A DNA stretch of 24,897 bases from Rhizophagus sp. LPA8_4_AMF (Eukaryota; Glomeromycota; Glomeromycetes; Glomerales; Glomeraceae): contig JADRCO010000895.1 of NCBI GenBank assembly GCA_021464525.1, positions 1 to 24,897 of the forward strand, in the 5' to 3' direction. The notes beneath the pieces are model-generated. The model was not told the origin of the DNA. It saw only the letters and a program-made list of their open reading frames with translations, and did not search any database. Every line of letters starts with the position of its first letter. Position 1 is the first letter of the stretch. Shown here piece by piece: positions 1 to 9,897 of the stretch. The position numbers and the translations under genes are program-made.

Positions 1-30
1 AAATTTATTTATAAATATTTTATGAACAAA

Positions 31-182
31 ATTTGTACAAAATTTGTACAATATCCGTACAATATCTGTACATAATCTGTATAATACAGAAATTGTACAA
101 GTACGGAATATTTCATTTTCTGGTACATTTTCACTACATTTTCTGTATCTGAATTGTACGGAATTTGTACAGAATTTGTACA
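31..182. repeat. 11-bp-period GTAC minisatellite
   Basis: Tandem degenerate units of about 11 bp, consensus close to AGAATTTGTAC. GTAC cores begin at 35, 46, 57, 68, 101, 123, 156, 167 and 178, and GTAT variants at 79 and 145; all of these fall on one 11-bp lattice. Extra off-phase GTAC copies lie at 95 and 196. The array sits at the 3' end of the decayed coding region to its right. It could be a minisatellite or a subterminal protein-binding array of a transposon; the sequence alone does not decide. Confidence 0.8.
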
Positions 183-204
183 GATGATATTTTCCGTACA
201 AATA

Positions 205-1930
205 CTGTATTTCAATTTTTTATAGGGCTTGTCAGTCAACTCTTCCACTGTCTCCTCTACTATCTCCTCCCAATCTATTTCAGCTCCATTGTCTTTAAAG
301 ATTTGTGCCAATTCCTTGAGTTTTGGGAAAAGACTTCGATCAAGCCAGTTCCTAACAGTCTGCTCCTCATGTCCCTTAGGTGAATACCATTCATATGTCC
401 TCTTCCTCTGCATTTCCTCTCTCTCTTCATTAATTATTTCCACCACTTCTGCAGTTGATACATTATCTTGTCATAACATACTTGCGTTGTAAGGTACCAT
501 TCACTTTTTGTGTGAAATGCCCTTTCTGAATTTGTCTACTGTTTCCACTACCTCCAACTCTGAAATTTTAGGTGAATTTTTTTCTGGAAGACTATTCCTC
601 CTGATTCCCTGATACTTGGCAATCCCTTCCTATTCTTGGAATATTCTTTGTGGGGGTGTCTCATATACAGGTGCCTGTTCTTTTCCATTCTCTAGAATGT
701 TAGTTATGGTCATCGGTGAGGTGTCAGGCCTTTCCAAGGGCCATCTTTACCAGCAGTACGTACGCTCCTTACTGGATGATCCTGATTCAATACATTCAAT
801 AGTGATTCACTATCCTTCCCGTATACTTTCCAAGCCTTATCCCAACCTTCCAATGCTACTGACTTGTCAATTAGCGCTGGTTGTTCCTCCTCATTTCCAA
901 ATTCTGCTAAGAAAACCCAAATTTTTCCAAAACGAACTTTTTTACCATATGCATAGGTATATTGGTGTTTATATACATTGTTGAGAAAGCTTTTGTGCAG
1001 AACTTTATATGCTTTCCATTTACATAGCTCACGGATTTCTTTCACCGTTAGCTTTCCACCAAACCATCGTACATCTATACAAGTTTTCTTCTCAGCTGCA
1101 CCAAATGTGATTTTTACACTTCTGGCTTTTTGTTGATATGAATCATCCAATTCCTTTTCTAGGTTAATATTAACCTTAATTGTTTGGTATTTGTATTGTC
1201 GTTTGATCGTAATCTTGTTTATATGGCCTAGTGTCCTTATTCCTCTCACCACTTTCTCTTTACTATATCGTGCTGGAATATCATACAAAAATAGATCATG
1301 TGGTGTCAAAGCATATGTCTCCATATTGATCTCAGCTGATGTTATTCCCATTGGTAACACAATAGGTTTTTTCATTTTTTTGCATGTGCCTTTTTCTTTG
1401 TCATTGTTCCAACTTTTGTCTTTTTATCTTGTGTTTTAATTGGTTCCTTGCTATTTCCATTTTTTCCTTATCTGGTATAGTAGCTCATGTCACCTTATCT
1501 TGCTGCGCCTCACGAAGCCAATTTCACAGTTTGATATTATCATTTTTCAGCCGTTGAACGGTATTGTTATGTTTTTTGTAAAAGATATTTTCGCAAACTC
1601 TTATTATTAGTTCTGTAACTTCGCTATTAAGACCTATTATTTCACTCAAGTGACTAAAAAAGGCTGGGTTGGTATGAACATCCTGACATAAAAAATCTAT
1701 TTTCTGTTCAAACTCTTTTTTACCCAGTCTTCCAATATCTTTACAGTTTATTATTAAAAACTTCCTTACATCTATAAGTAAGTCGTTACTAAACTCTTTT
1801 TTACTATTGTAAGACTCTATTTTGGTCCTTATTTATTAGTATATTCACAAGTTTTGCCGTATTTTTGTCAAAAACTTTTTCCTAAAATTTTGGTCGAAAG
1901 ATTGACAAGAAAGAGTTCTCTGAAAGTCAA
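205..1930 (-). pseudogene. Decayed mobile-element-type ORF (RRM-like ORF1)
   Basis: A once-continuous minus-strand coding region of about 550 codons, now broken by stops and frameshifts. From 5' to 3' the readable pieces are: a helical, charged N-terminal part (about 1830-1530, containing KKEFEQKIDFLCQDV), a central open stretch of 221 codons (1375-710), a Pro/Glu-rich linker (about 700-480), and a C-terminal acidic helical part (446-about 205, with EEIVEETVEELTDKPYKK). The centre contains DLFLYDIPARYSKEKV, then an RRM-like beta-alpha-beta pattern (KITIKRQYKYQTIKVNI) and a CIDVRWFGGKLTVKEI segment. I recognise this layout (DIPA..., RQ-KYQTIKV, VRWF) from repetitive, probably retroelement-derived proteins of Rhizophagus, where it may be an RNA-binding ORF1. 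That assignment rests on memory, not on a search. It abuts the truncated copy A at about 1945, so insertion of this element probably destroyed that copy. No reverse transcriptase is visible in the window. Confidence 0.5.
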
Positions 1931-1945
1931 ATTATTCAATTTCTG

Positions 1946-2420
1946 TCTAATTATATTTGATTCATTCATAACAATTTCTTCAAATTCTTTAATTAATTCA
2001 TTCATTGAATTGATATTATTCATTCTTTTACCAAATTTAGTTAAAAAATAGGAATAATTATTAAGAGCTTTAATAAAATATTTCTTTTGTTGTTCTATAT
2101 CATTAATTTCTGATTATAACAAAGGTTACGAAAATCTGTTAAAAATTTCAAAGTATTACCACCATCTCCTTCAGATTTATATTTTAATAATTGTAATTTC
2201 CTTTTATTTGAATCTTTAAATACTGTAAAAGTGATATCATTTTTAAGTGCATCACGAAGTTTTTCAAGGTCATCAATTTCATTTGGAAGTTTAATGGTAG
2301 GGTTAATTAATGATTTGACAGTATTTAAAAATTATCTTCCCACATATTATAATACTTTTTTGTATCATTTATCCATACATCTGGATGAATGTTTCCATCA
2401 TATTTTGGGAAAAAATTCAT
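1946..2420 (-). pseudogene. Copy A: truncated Gag-like/MIR gene, exon 1 remnant
   Basis: Homologous to exon 1 of the intact copies, starting at an ATG at 2420 with the family N-terminus (M-N-F-F-P-K-Y-D-G-N-I-H-P-D). It is disabled by a deletion of about 10 bp near 2325, where the paralogs encode NYGGF, and by a 1-bp deletion near 2114 inside the C-Y-N-S-E segment. Homology stops abruptly at 1945/1946, right after the codons for NESNIIR, so the MIR domain and exons 2-4 are missing. The adjacent DNA is the decayed element ORF. Its nearest relative is copy C, which shares the KNDITFTVFKDSNKRK form and a paralogous upstream region. Confidence 0.85.
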
Positions 2421-2478
2421 GGTAAATGAAAATTTATTTCTTCAGGAAAGAAGTTAGATTACGCTTAAAGAATTTTTT

Positions 2479-2516
2479 TATGTAAATTGATCATCATTAT
2501 GCCGGTTTTAACAAGT
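2479..2516 (-). promoter_or_regulatory. Conserved upstream block of copy A
   Basis: Shared sequence (plus strand: TGTAAATTGATCATCATTAT followed by GCCGGTTTTAACAAG) about 60-100 bp upstream of the ATG. It is also found before C, D, E and F at the same distance. Conservation between copies whose surroundings have diverged suggests a shared promoter element; this is inference only. Confidence 0.35.
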
Positions 2517-2697
2517 TCTTGTATCTTTTTGAATTAGTGCGATCAGATGATTTGTTGATCAATAATCAAAAAAAAGCAATGATTATTTCTGTAGTGATTT
2601 ACTTTAGTAAAAACTATAAGTGATCAGAAATAATGAAATATAGCTTATTGGAGGATTGGCTTTCAAATGGAATAACATTAATGGAGATGCAGACTAA

Positions 2698-2820
2698 ATC
2701 AAACTATCATCCCATCAGCCCAAATTAGGAGATCATTGCTGGTACAGTTTTAAGGTATTATTAGAATGGGCCAATAATTTAGGCTGATAGGACGATTTAG
2801 GACATGGTCAAGTTTGGTCT
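2698..2820. mobile_element. Hairpin MITE-like element, copy 1
   Basis: Terminal arms are inverted: the left arm reads ATCATCCCATCAGCCCAAATTA and the right arm, on the other strand, reads ATCGTCCTATCAGCCTAAATTA. The right arm continues to AGTTTGGTCT at 2820. The left arm is shortened relative to the copy at 7593-7736. Both copies sit at the same place upstream of A and C, so the insertion is older than the block duplication. Confidence 0.65.
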
Positions 2821-3492
2821 ATAACAGAGATATTATTTAGAAGTTTTAGAAATGTCAGGTCAGGTTAATTATCTGACAAACTCGATTTTTTTGGGTAGGT
2901 TGACAGGCCACCCAATCTGATATAATCTGGATATATAACCCATAACAATTTAAACTTCCAACTATACTAATTTATTATTAAAGTAAATTCTAATATTATT
3001 CATTTCCATAATACTATTATTAAAATTAGTAATAAATTTCAATACTACAAAAGCTTACCATTATTAATTCTGAATAAATATTATAATCTTGATCAGAATT
3101 TATGTAAAATGAATATTTAATTTAAAGTTTCAATATAAACAAATAATTATATGTAATTCTTAGGTTAATAAAGTTATTCTGTCAAAATATAATTTTTATA
3201 AATTTTTTCATTTAAAAAATTAGCGCGATAAGATCAATAATTATTTGTGGTATTTACTAAAATTTATATAATTATTAGTTTATTACTCTCATTTGGTTAA
3301 AAATAAATTAAATTTTCACCATAAAATCTGTTTACTGTTCTTTTGACATAAATGTATATAACATATTTTTATATGAAAGTCAGTCTTTTAAACGCAAATA
3401 TTTACTATTTGATGTTCCAATTGGATATTCTTCAAAGGTTAAATGTAAAATTATTAAGTAAAATTTGAATATAACATCAAATTCATATAATA

Positions 3493-3498
3493 TTTATT
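3493..3498 (-). terminator. Putative polyadenylation signal of gene B
   Basis: AATAAA on the minus strand about 70 nt after the stop codon of gene B. The equivalent hexamer is kept behind D (8438-8443) and E (13343-13348). Confidence 0.4.
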
Positions 3499-3567
3499 GA
3501 AGAAATTCATCGAAAAAAAATCAAAAAAAATGCAGACAAATTTTATATATGTAAATTCAAAATCATT

Positions 3568-4966
3568 TTAAGCTCGTTTAATAAGTTTAATGCACCACTA
3601 AAAAAGGGAAGACTAATTAGTTATTTTTATTAAAAAATAATTTAAAATAAAATTTATTTTCTTACCTCATCAATTTCTCCTAATCTTTCATTATGACAAA
3701 CAACTTCTTGAAAAGTGTCATTTCCAATAGTAAATTGAATATTATGACTACGTAAAAATTCAACTTGACCATCTTGAATATTACCATCGATATCACGTCT
3801 CTTAATACTGAGATTAACAAAATCATTTGATTTTAAATATCCTTCATAATTTTCTAATTTACTGTGTTTGAAATTCCAAATATAATCATTTCCACCACAA
3901 CATACTATAAAATAAATAAGTGTTAAACATTTTTCTTTTATATTCATTATTGTTTTAAATATATAATTATTTGATTACCTTCTGTATGATTGCTTGATGG
4001 AGATTTGTGGTATTCACATTGATATTTATATTGATTTTGATTTGGACTATTTCTTCGACATTGAAATCCAAATAGATGCTTCATACCATGACTTTGAAAT
4101 GGACTTTGACCTTTAAATGGATTTTGATATTGATTTTGAATTTCAATTTGATACTGATGTAAACAAATTCCAAGATAATGATTGGAACTTTTATGTTGTA
4201 GATATAAACCAGTCTTTATATAGCCATAATCATTATTAGTACTATTGTATATTTTCCACAAAGCATTTGGATTAAACTTTGAATTGCCTGATGCAAAAAC
4301 CTATAAAGAATTGAATATAGTATTAATACAAAATTTAATATTAAAGAAAAAAGTAATTAAATTTTAAATAAAAAAAAACTATACTAATTGTTTCTTGCTT
4401 CCTGTTGTATAACAAAAATCTTTAATTGAAGTTAAATATTTTCCTGTAGCAACATGTCTTAACGCAACAGTAGACCCATTTCTAATTGTATTTGATTCAT
4501 CCATAACAATTTTTTCAAATTCTTTAATTAATTCATCCAATGAATTAATATTTTTCATTCTTTTATATAATTCATTTAAAAAATAGGGATGATCATTAAG
4601 AGTTGCATAAAAATATTCCTTTTGTTCTTCTATATCATTAGTTTCAGAATTATAACAAAGGTTACGAAAATCCGTAAAAAATTTCAAAATGTCACCACCA
4701 TTTCTTTCAGGAATATAATTTAATGATTGTAATTTTCTTTTATATAAATCTTTAAATACTGTAAAAGAAATATCTTTTTTAAGTGCATCACGAAGTTTTT
4801 CAAGATCATTAATTTCGGTTGGAAGTTTAATAATAGGATTAATTAATGATTTGGCAGTATTTAAAAATCCTCCATAATTATCTTCCCACATATTATAGTA
4901 TTTGATTATATCATTTATCCACTCATCTGGATGAATATTTCCATCATATTTTGGAAAAGAATTCAT
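3568..4966 (-). CDS. Gene B: Gag-like + MIR domain protein, 390 aa
   Basis: Four-exon gene: exon 1 4966-4385, exon 2 4300-3979, exon 3 3904-3666, exon 4 3597-3568. Introns are 84, 74 and 68 bp with GT..AG ends, and phases 0, 1 and 0 keep one frame. Residues about 1-160 are helical with an FTVFKD..KRKLQSLNYIPER segment followed by FFTDFRNLCYNSETNDIEEQ; the spacing resembles a retrotransposon Gag capsid, but this is inference. From about residue 163 to the end it matches the MIR beta-trefoil pattern: VALRHVATGKYLTS, NPNALWKIY, LQHKSSNHYLGIC, GYLKSNDFVNLSI, VEFLRSHNIQFTI and the final WCIKLIKRA from exon 4. MIR domains occur in protein mannosyltransferases, IP3 receptors and SDF2-type proteins and are linked to ligand or glycan binding. 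Exon 2 is the longest of the family because of a Gln/Asn/Phe-rich loop (about residues 240-285). No signal peptide or membrane segment is seen, so it is probably cytosolic or nuclear. The biological role is unknown. Its closest relative is D. Confidence 0.88.
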
Positions 4967-6050
4967 TATAAATGAAGTTTATTTCTTCAGTAAAGAAATT
5001 ATAAATTTGGGATTAAAGAAATTTTAAATCATTTATGTAAATTGATTATCATTATCAAGTTTTTGCATCTAATTTATCACCATTTTTGACCTAGCATGAC
5101 AGATGCCAGTATTTGAAAATGACTTAAATAAGAATGACTTAAAGTGACAGATGATTACGAATAATGAATAATGTCAAAAATTCTTTAAATAGTCAAACGA
5201 CCAAGGTCATTTCTTGAACAGTGATTTTCGGTCCAGGTTGACAGGTCACCCGATCTAACACAACCCAATATGTAATTAAGTAGAAAACTCAGTTTCAATT
5301 GAATTATAATTGAAACAATAAGAAAGGTATAATAATTTGATCAAATATTATCCATTACAACATTACAGTTCTATTATTATCTGGATATGGATATGAGGAT
5401 TTATTATTGGTATCTAGAAATTAATAACAAATTTTGGACATTATTACCATTACCACTTATGATAGTTACATTTAATTCATTTAATTCTGAATAAAAATTA
5501 CAATTTTGGCTAGAATTTATGCAAATTAAAGATTTATTTTAAATTTTCAAAATGTTTTATATAGACAAAATTGTTATATGTAAATTTAATGTAAAATAAG
5601 AGTTTCTTAGGTCAATTATAAAGTTATTTTTAAATGAAGAAAGTATACCTAACAAAATCAAACTCTGACATTTTTATTTGAATAAGTGCGGTTAAGATCT
5701 ATAACTACTAGTGAAATCTTCTAAAATTTATAAAATTATAATTTTCAATTCATTGAGAATAAAGTAATAAAATTTCAAGAACCTTTATTAAATATATTGA
5801 ATGAAAACAGTTCTTTTAACAAAATGCACACAACATGCTTTTGTATAAAACAAATTTTTGGATACGTATGCTACTGCATTAATAACCGATTTGACATAAT
5901 GTTAGAAAAGTAATGCTTGATATTTACTAAGTCATACAATTAATAGGTATAAATTCTTCCGATTTGAACATACTAAATTAAATTCATAAAATTCATTAAT
6001 AAAAAAGTAAAAGATAATTTTATAAATGTAAATTCAAAGCCACTTTAAAC
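4967..6050. other. Intergenic spacer between B and C
   Basis: AT-rich and without a gene. It starts with a weaker version of the shared upstream block (about 5030-5060, lacking the CCGGTTTTAA half). A GGTC..ACCC remnant with GGTTGACAGGTCACCC lies at 5230-5251. The part from about 5340 to 5820 resembles 12200-12700 before gene E, so it is array-derived DNA. Confidence 0.6.
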
Positions 6051-7299
6051 TTATTCAATAAGTTCTATGCACTAAAAAAAGTAGTTTAGTTATTTTTATA
6101 ATAAAATTTTTTTTAAAATAAAGTCTATTTCTTACCTCAATTCCTCCCAATCTTTCATTATGACAAACAACCTCTTGAAAAGTGTCATTTTCAAAAGTAA
6201 ATTGAACATCATGACTACGTAAAAATTCAACTTGACCATCTTTAGTATGACCATTAATATCATAGGATTTCTTAATACTAACAATGTCATTTGATTTTAA
6301 ATATCCTTTATAATTTTCTAATTTACTGTGTTTGAAAATCCAATTATAATCATTTTAGCCACAACATACTATTAAAAAAATATATGTTAAAATATTTCCT
6401 TTAACTTCACTATTATTTTTAATATATAATTATTTGATTACCTTCTGTATGATTACTTGATAGAGATTTGTGGTATTCATATCGTGTACCGTAATAGTGA
6501 TAATAATAATAAAAAAATTCTAAGATTTCGCTTAGAAATTTATGCTTTAAGCTTATATCAGATTTTATATAATCATATTCATTATTACTATTATATATAT
6601 TCCATAAAGCATTCGGGTTAAGTTCTGAATCACCTACATAAATCTACAAAAAATTGAATATGTATATTATTAATAAAAAATTTAAAGAATATTAAAAGAT
6701 AAAATGCAAAATAAAAATATACTAATTAATTTTTGCTTCCAGTTGTATAACATAAATTTTCAATTGAAGTTAAATATTTTCCCGTTGCAACATGCTTTAA
6801 TGCAACAATAGATCCATGCTTAATTGTATTTGATTTATCCATAACAATTTCTTCAAATTCTTTAATTCATTCATTGAATTGATATTATTTATTCTTTTAC
6901 CAAATTTAGTTAAAAAATAGGAATAATTATTAAGAGCTTTAATAAAATATTTCTTTTGTTCTTCTATATCATTAATTTCTGAATTATAACAAAGGTTACG
7001 AAAATCCGTCAAAAATTTCAAAGTATCACCACCATCTCTTTCAGGTTTATATTTTAATGATTGTACTTTCCTTTTATTTGAATCTTTAAATACTGTAAAA
7101 GTAATATCATTTTTAAGTGCATCACGAAGTTTTTCAAGGTCATCAATTTCATTTGGAAGTTTAATGGTAGGGTTAATTAATGATTTGACAGTGTTTAAAA
7201 ATCCTCCATAATTATCTTCCCACATAATATAATACTTTTTTGTATCATTTATCCATACATCTGGATGTATGTTTTCATCATATTTTGGAAAAAATTCAT
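6051..7299 (-). pseudogene. Copy C: disabled Gag-like/MIR gene
   Basis: All four exons are recognisable: exon 1 7299-6723, exon 2 6643-6442, exon 3 6368-6136, exon 4 from about 6071 to 6051. Splice sites are still in place. Lesions: a 1-bp deletion in the sixth codon region (CCC to CC), a 4-bp deletion near 6868, a CAA-to-TAA stop near the end of exon 1 (about 6728), a stop replacing the second Gly of the CCGGND motif in exon 3 (about 6357), an in-frame loss of two codons in exon 3, and loss of Asp and Trp around the exon 3/4 junction. Exon 1 is exactly 5 nt shorter than the intact 582 nt, matching the two deletions. A reading frame of 142 codons from a downstream ATG at 7225 survives but lacks the MIR domain. 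Nearest relative: copy A. Confidence 0.88.
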
Positions 7300-7362
7300 G
7301 ATAAATGAAAATTTATTTCTTCAGGAAAGAAATTAGATTACGTTTGAAGAATTTTTTTGACC

Positions 7363-7400
7363 ATTTATGTAAATTAATCATCATTATGCCGGTTTTAACA
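7363..7400 (-). promoter_or_regulatory. Conserved upstream block of copy C
   Basis: Plus-strand ATTTATGTAAATTAATCATC followed by ATTATGCCGGTTTTAACA, about 65-100 bp upstream of the degenerate ATG. It is the counterpart of the blocks before A, D, E and F. Confidence 0.35.
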
Positions 7401-7592
7401 TGTTTTTGAATCTTTTTGAATTTAGTGCGATCAGATTTGTTGATCAATAATCAAAAAAAAGCTTCTGAAGTGATTTATTTTAGTAAAAACGTATAAGTGA
7501 TCAGAAATAATGAAATATAGCTTATTGGAGGATTCATCTTGACGAGACAAATCAATAGTAGTTATTTTAATTTCAAATGGAATAACATTACC

Positions 7593-7736
7593 AGATCAAA
7601 CTATGTCCCAAATCGTCCCATCGGCCCAAATTAGGATATCATCGCTGGTACAGTTTTAAGGCATTATTAGAATGGACCAATAATTTAGGCCGATGGGACG
7701 ATTTAGTACATGGTCAAGTTTGGTCTACAACAGAGA
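7593..7736. mobile_element. Hairpin MITE-like element, copy 2
   Basis: The outer arms are inverted copies of each other: left AGATCAAACT..ATGTCCCAAATCGTCCCATC, right (reverse strand) AGACCAAACTTGACCATGTA followed by CTAAATCGTCCCATCGGCC. The left arm lacks about 6 bp. The centre is about 50 bp. No transposase is encoded and no clear target duplication was found. It is the paralogous twin of 2698-2820. Confidence 0.7.
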
Positions 7737-8437
7737 TATTCGATATTTTATATATTTTATTTAGAAATTTTAGAAATGTCAGGTCAAGTTAATCATCTGA
7801 CCAAACTCGAATTTTTTGGGTAGGTTGACAGGTCACCCAATCTGATACAATCTAGATATATAATAACTTAATATTCCAACTATACTAATTTATTATTAAA
7901 TTAATTTCTAGTATTTTCATTTCCATAATACTATTATTAACTGGAAGGATTATTAGAGATATCCTAAAATTAATAATAAATTTCGTAACACTAATAATGG
8001 CTATTATGTAATTCTGAATAGATATTGCAATCTTGATCAGAATTTATGTAAAATAAATATTTAATTTAAAGTTTCAATATAAACAAATAATTATATATAA
8101 ATCTATGTAAAATAATTTTTTCTTAGGTTAATAAAGTTATTCAAATAAAAATAATTTTTTTTATTTAAACATTAGCGCGATAAGATTAATAAATATTAGT
8201 GACATTTACTAAAATTTATACAATTATTAGTTTATTACTCTCATTTGGTTAAGAATAAATTAAATTTTCACCATAAAAACTGTTTACTGTTCTTTTGACA
8301 TAAATGTATATAACATATTTTTGTACGAAAGTCTTTTAAACGCAAATATTTACTATTGATATTCCAATTGGATGTTCTTCAAGGTTAAACGTAAAATTTA
8401 TAAGTAAAATTTGAATATAACATCAAATACACATAAA

Positions 8438-8443
8438 TTTATT
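8438..8443 (-). terminator. Putative polyadenylation signal of copy D
   Basis: AATAAA on the minus strand about 70 nt after the stop codon, at the same relative position as in B and E. Confidence 0.4.
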
Positions 8444-8511
8444 GAAGAAATGTATCGAAAAAAAATCAAAAAAGCATAGACAAATTTTATATATGTAAAT
8501 TCAAAATCATT

Positions 8512-9897
8512 TTAAGCTCGTTTAATAAGTTCAATGCACCACTAAAAAAACAAGGGAAGATTGATTAGTTATTTTTATTAAAAAAAATTTTAAATAAAAT
8601 TTATTTTCTTACCTCATCAATTCCTCCCAATCTTTCATTATGACAAACAACCTCATGAAAAGTGTCATTTCTAATAGTAAATTGAACATCATGACTATGT
8701 AAAAATTCAACTTGACCATCTTGAATATTACCATCGATATCACGTTTCTTAATACTAAGATTAACAAAATCATTTGATTTTAAATATCCTTCATAATTTT
8801 CTAATTTACTGTGTTTGAAATTCCAAATAGAATCATTTCCACCACAGCTTACTATAAATAAAATAAATGTTAAATTTTTCTTTTATCTTTATTATTGTTT
8901 TAAATAAATAATTATTTGATTACCTTCTGTATGATTGCTTGATGGAGATTTGTGGTATTCATATTGATATTTATATTGATTTTGATTTGAACTAAATGGA
9001 TTAGATTGAACATATTGATAATCATATTGATAATCATATTGATAATCATATTGATATTGATTTTGAATTTTAATCTGACACTGAGAATAACAAATTCCAA
9101 GATAATTATTGGAACTTTTATGTCGTAGACGTAAATCAGTCTTTATATAATCATAATCATTATTATTAGTACTATTGTATATTTTCCACAAAGCATTTGG
9201 ATTAAACTTTGAATTGCCTGCTGTAAAAACCTATAAAGAATTGAATATAGTATTAATACAAAATTCAATATTAAAAAAAAAAGTAATTAAAAGTTTAAAT
9301 AAAAAAAAAACTATACTAATTGTTTCTCGCTTCCAGTTGTATAACAAAAATCTTTAATTGAAGTTAAATATTTTCCTGTAGCAACATGCTTTAATGCAAC
9401 ACAAGATCCACTTCTAATTATATTTGATTCATCCATAATAATTTCTTCAAATTCTTTAATTAATTCATCCATTGAATTAATATTTTTCATTCTTTTATAA
9501 AATTCAGTTAAAAAATAGGGATGATCATAAGAGTTGCATAAAAATATTCCTTTTGTTCTTCTATATCATTTGTATCAGAATTATAACAAAGGTTACGAAA
9601 ATCCGTAAAAAATTTCAAAATGTCACCACCATTTCTTTCAGGAATATAATTTAATGATTGTAATTTTCTTTTATATAAATCTTTAAATACTGTAAAAGAA
9701 ATATCTTTTTTAAGTGCATCACGAAGTTTTTCAAGATCATTAATTTCGGTTGGAAGTTTAATAATAGGATTAATTAATGATTTGGCAGTATTTAAAAATC
9801 CTCCATAATTATCTTCCCACATATTATAATATTTTTTTATATCATTTATCCATTCATCTGGATGAATGCTCCCATCATATTTTGGAAAAGAATTCAT
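8512..9897 (-). pseudogene. Copy D: Gag-like + MIR gene with one 1-bp frameshift
   Basis: Exons 9897-9317, 9230-8924, 8851-8613 and 8541-8512; introns of 86, 72 and 71 bp with intact borders. Exon 1 is 581 nt instead of 582 because one T is missing near 9527 relative to gene B (ATCATAAGAG versus ATCATTAAGAG), so translation ends shortly after 129 codons. Everything downstream is open in the frame expected without the deletion, including the MIR domain and the final WCIELIKRA. The exon-2 loop carries a 12-bp microsatellite (about 9021-9060) encoding repeated YDYQ. With only one lesion and splice sites intact, this is a very young pseudogene, a segregating allele or a sequencing error at a T/A run. 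Nearest relative: gene B. Confidence 0.8.
9017..9060. repeat. 12-bp coding microsatellite in copy D exon 2
   Basis: ATTGATAATCAT repeated about three times with partial flanking units. It encodes in-frame Tyr-Asp-Tyr-Gln repeats in the variable MIR-domain loop. A 12-bp unit preserves frame when copies are gained or lost. Confidence 0.8.

Larger units (their letters stand above)
2421..3567. other. Intergenic spacer between A and B
   Basis: No gene is visible. The spacer is paralogous along most of its length to 7300-8511, the spacer between C and D. That shows that A+B and C+D are two copies of one block. It contains the conserved upstream block of A (2479-2516), a hairpin element (about 2698-2820), a GGGT..ACCC inverted-repeat remnant at 2893-2913 and the 3' flank of B. 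Confidence 0.75.
7300..8511. other. Intergenic spacer between C and D
   Basis: No gene is visible. It is paralogous to 2421-3567. It contains the conserved upstream block of C (7363-7400), the longer copy of the hairpin element (7593-7736), a GGGT..ACCC remnant (7818-7838) and the 3' flank of D. Confidence 0.75.

Noticed and set aside
3654..4261. Treating the separate frames at 4261-3947 and 3947-3654 as independent small genes
   Set aside because: They are exons 2 and 3 of gene B; GT..AG borders with matching phases and the same pattern in all paralogs show splicing.
9175..9357. Plus-strand frame of 60 codons
   Set aside because: It is antisense to exon 2, intron 1 and exon 1 of copy D and is explained by low-complexity AT sequence.
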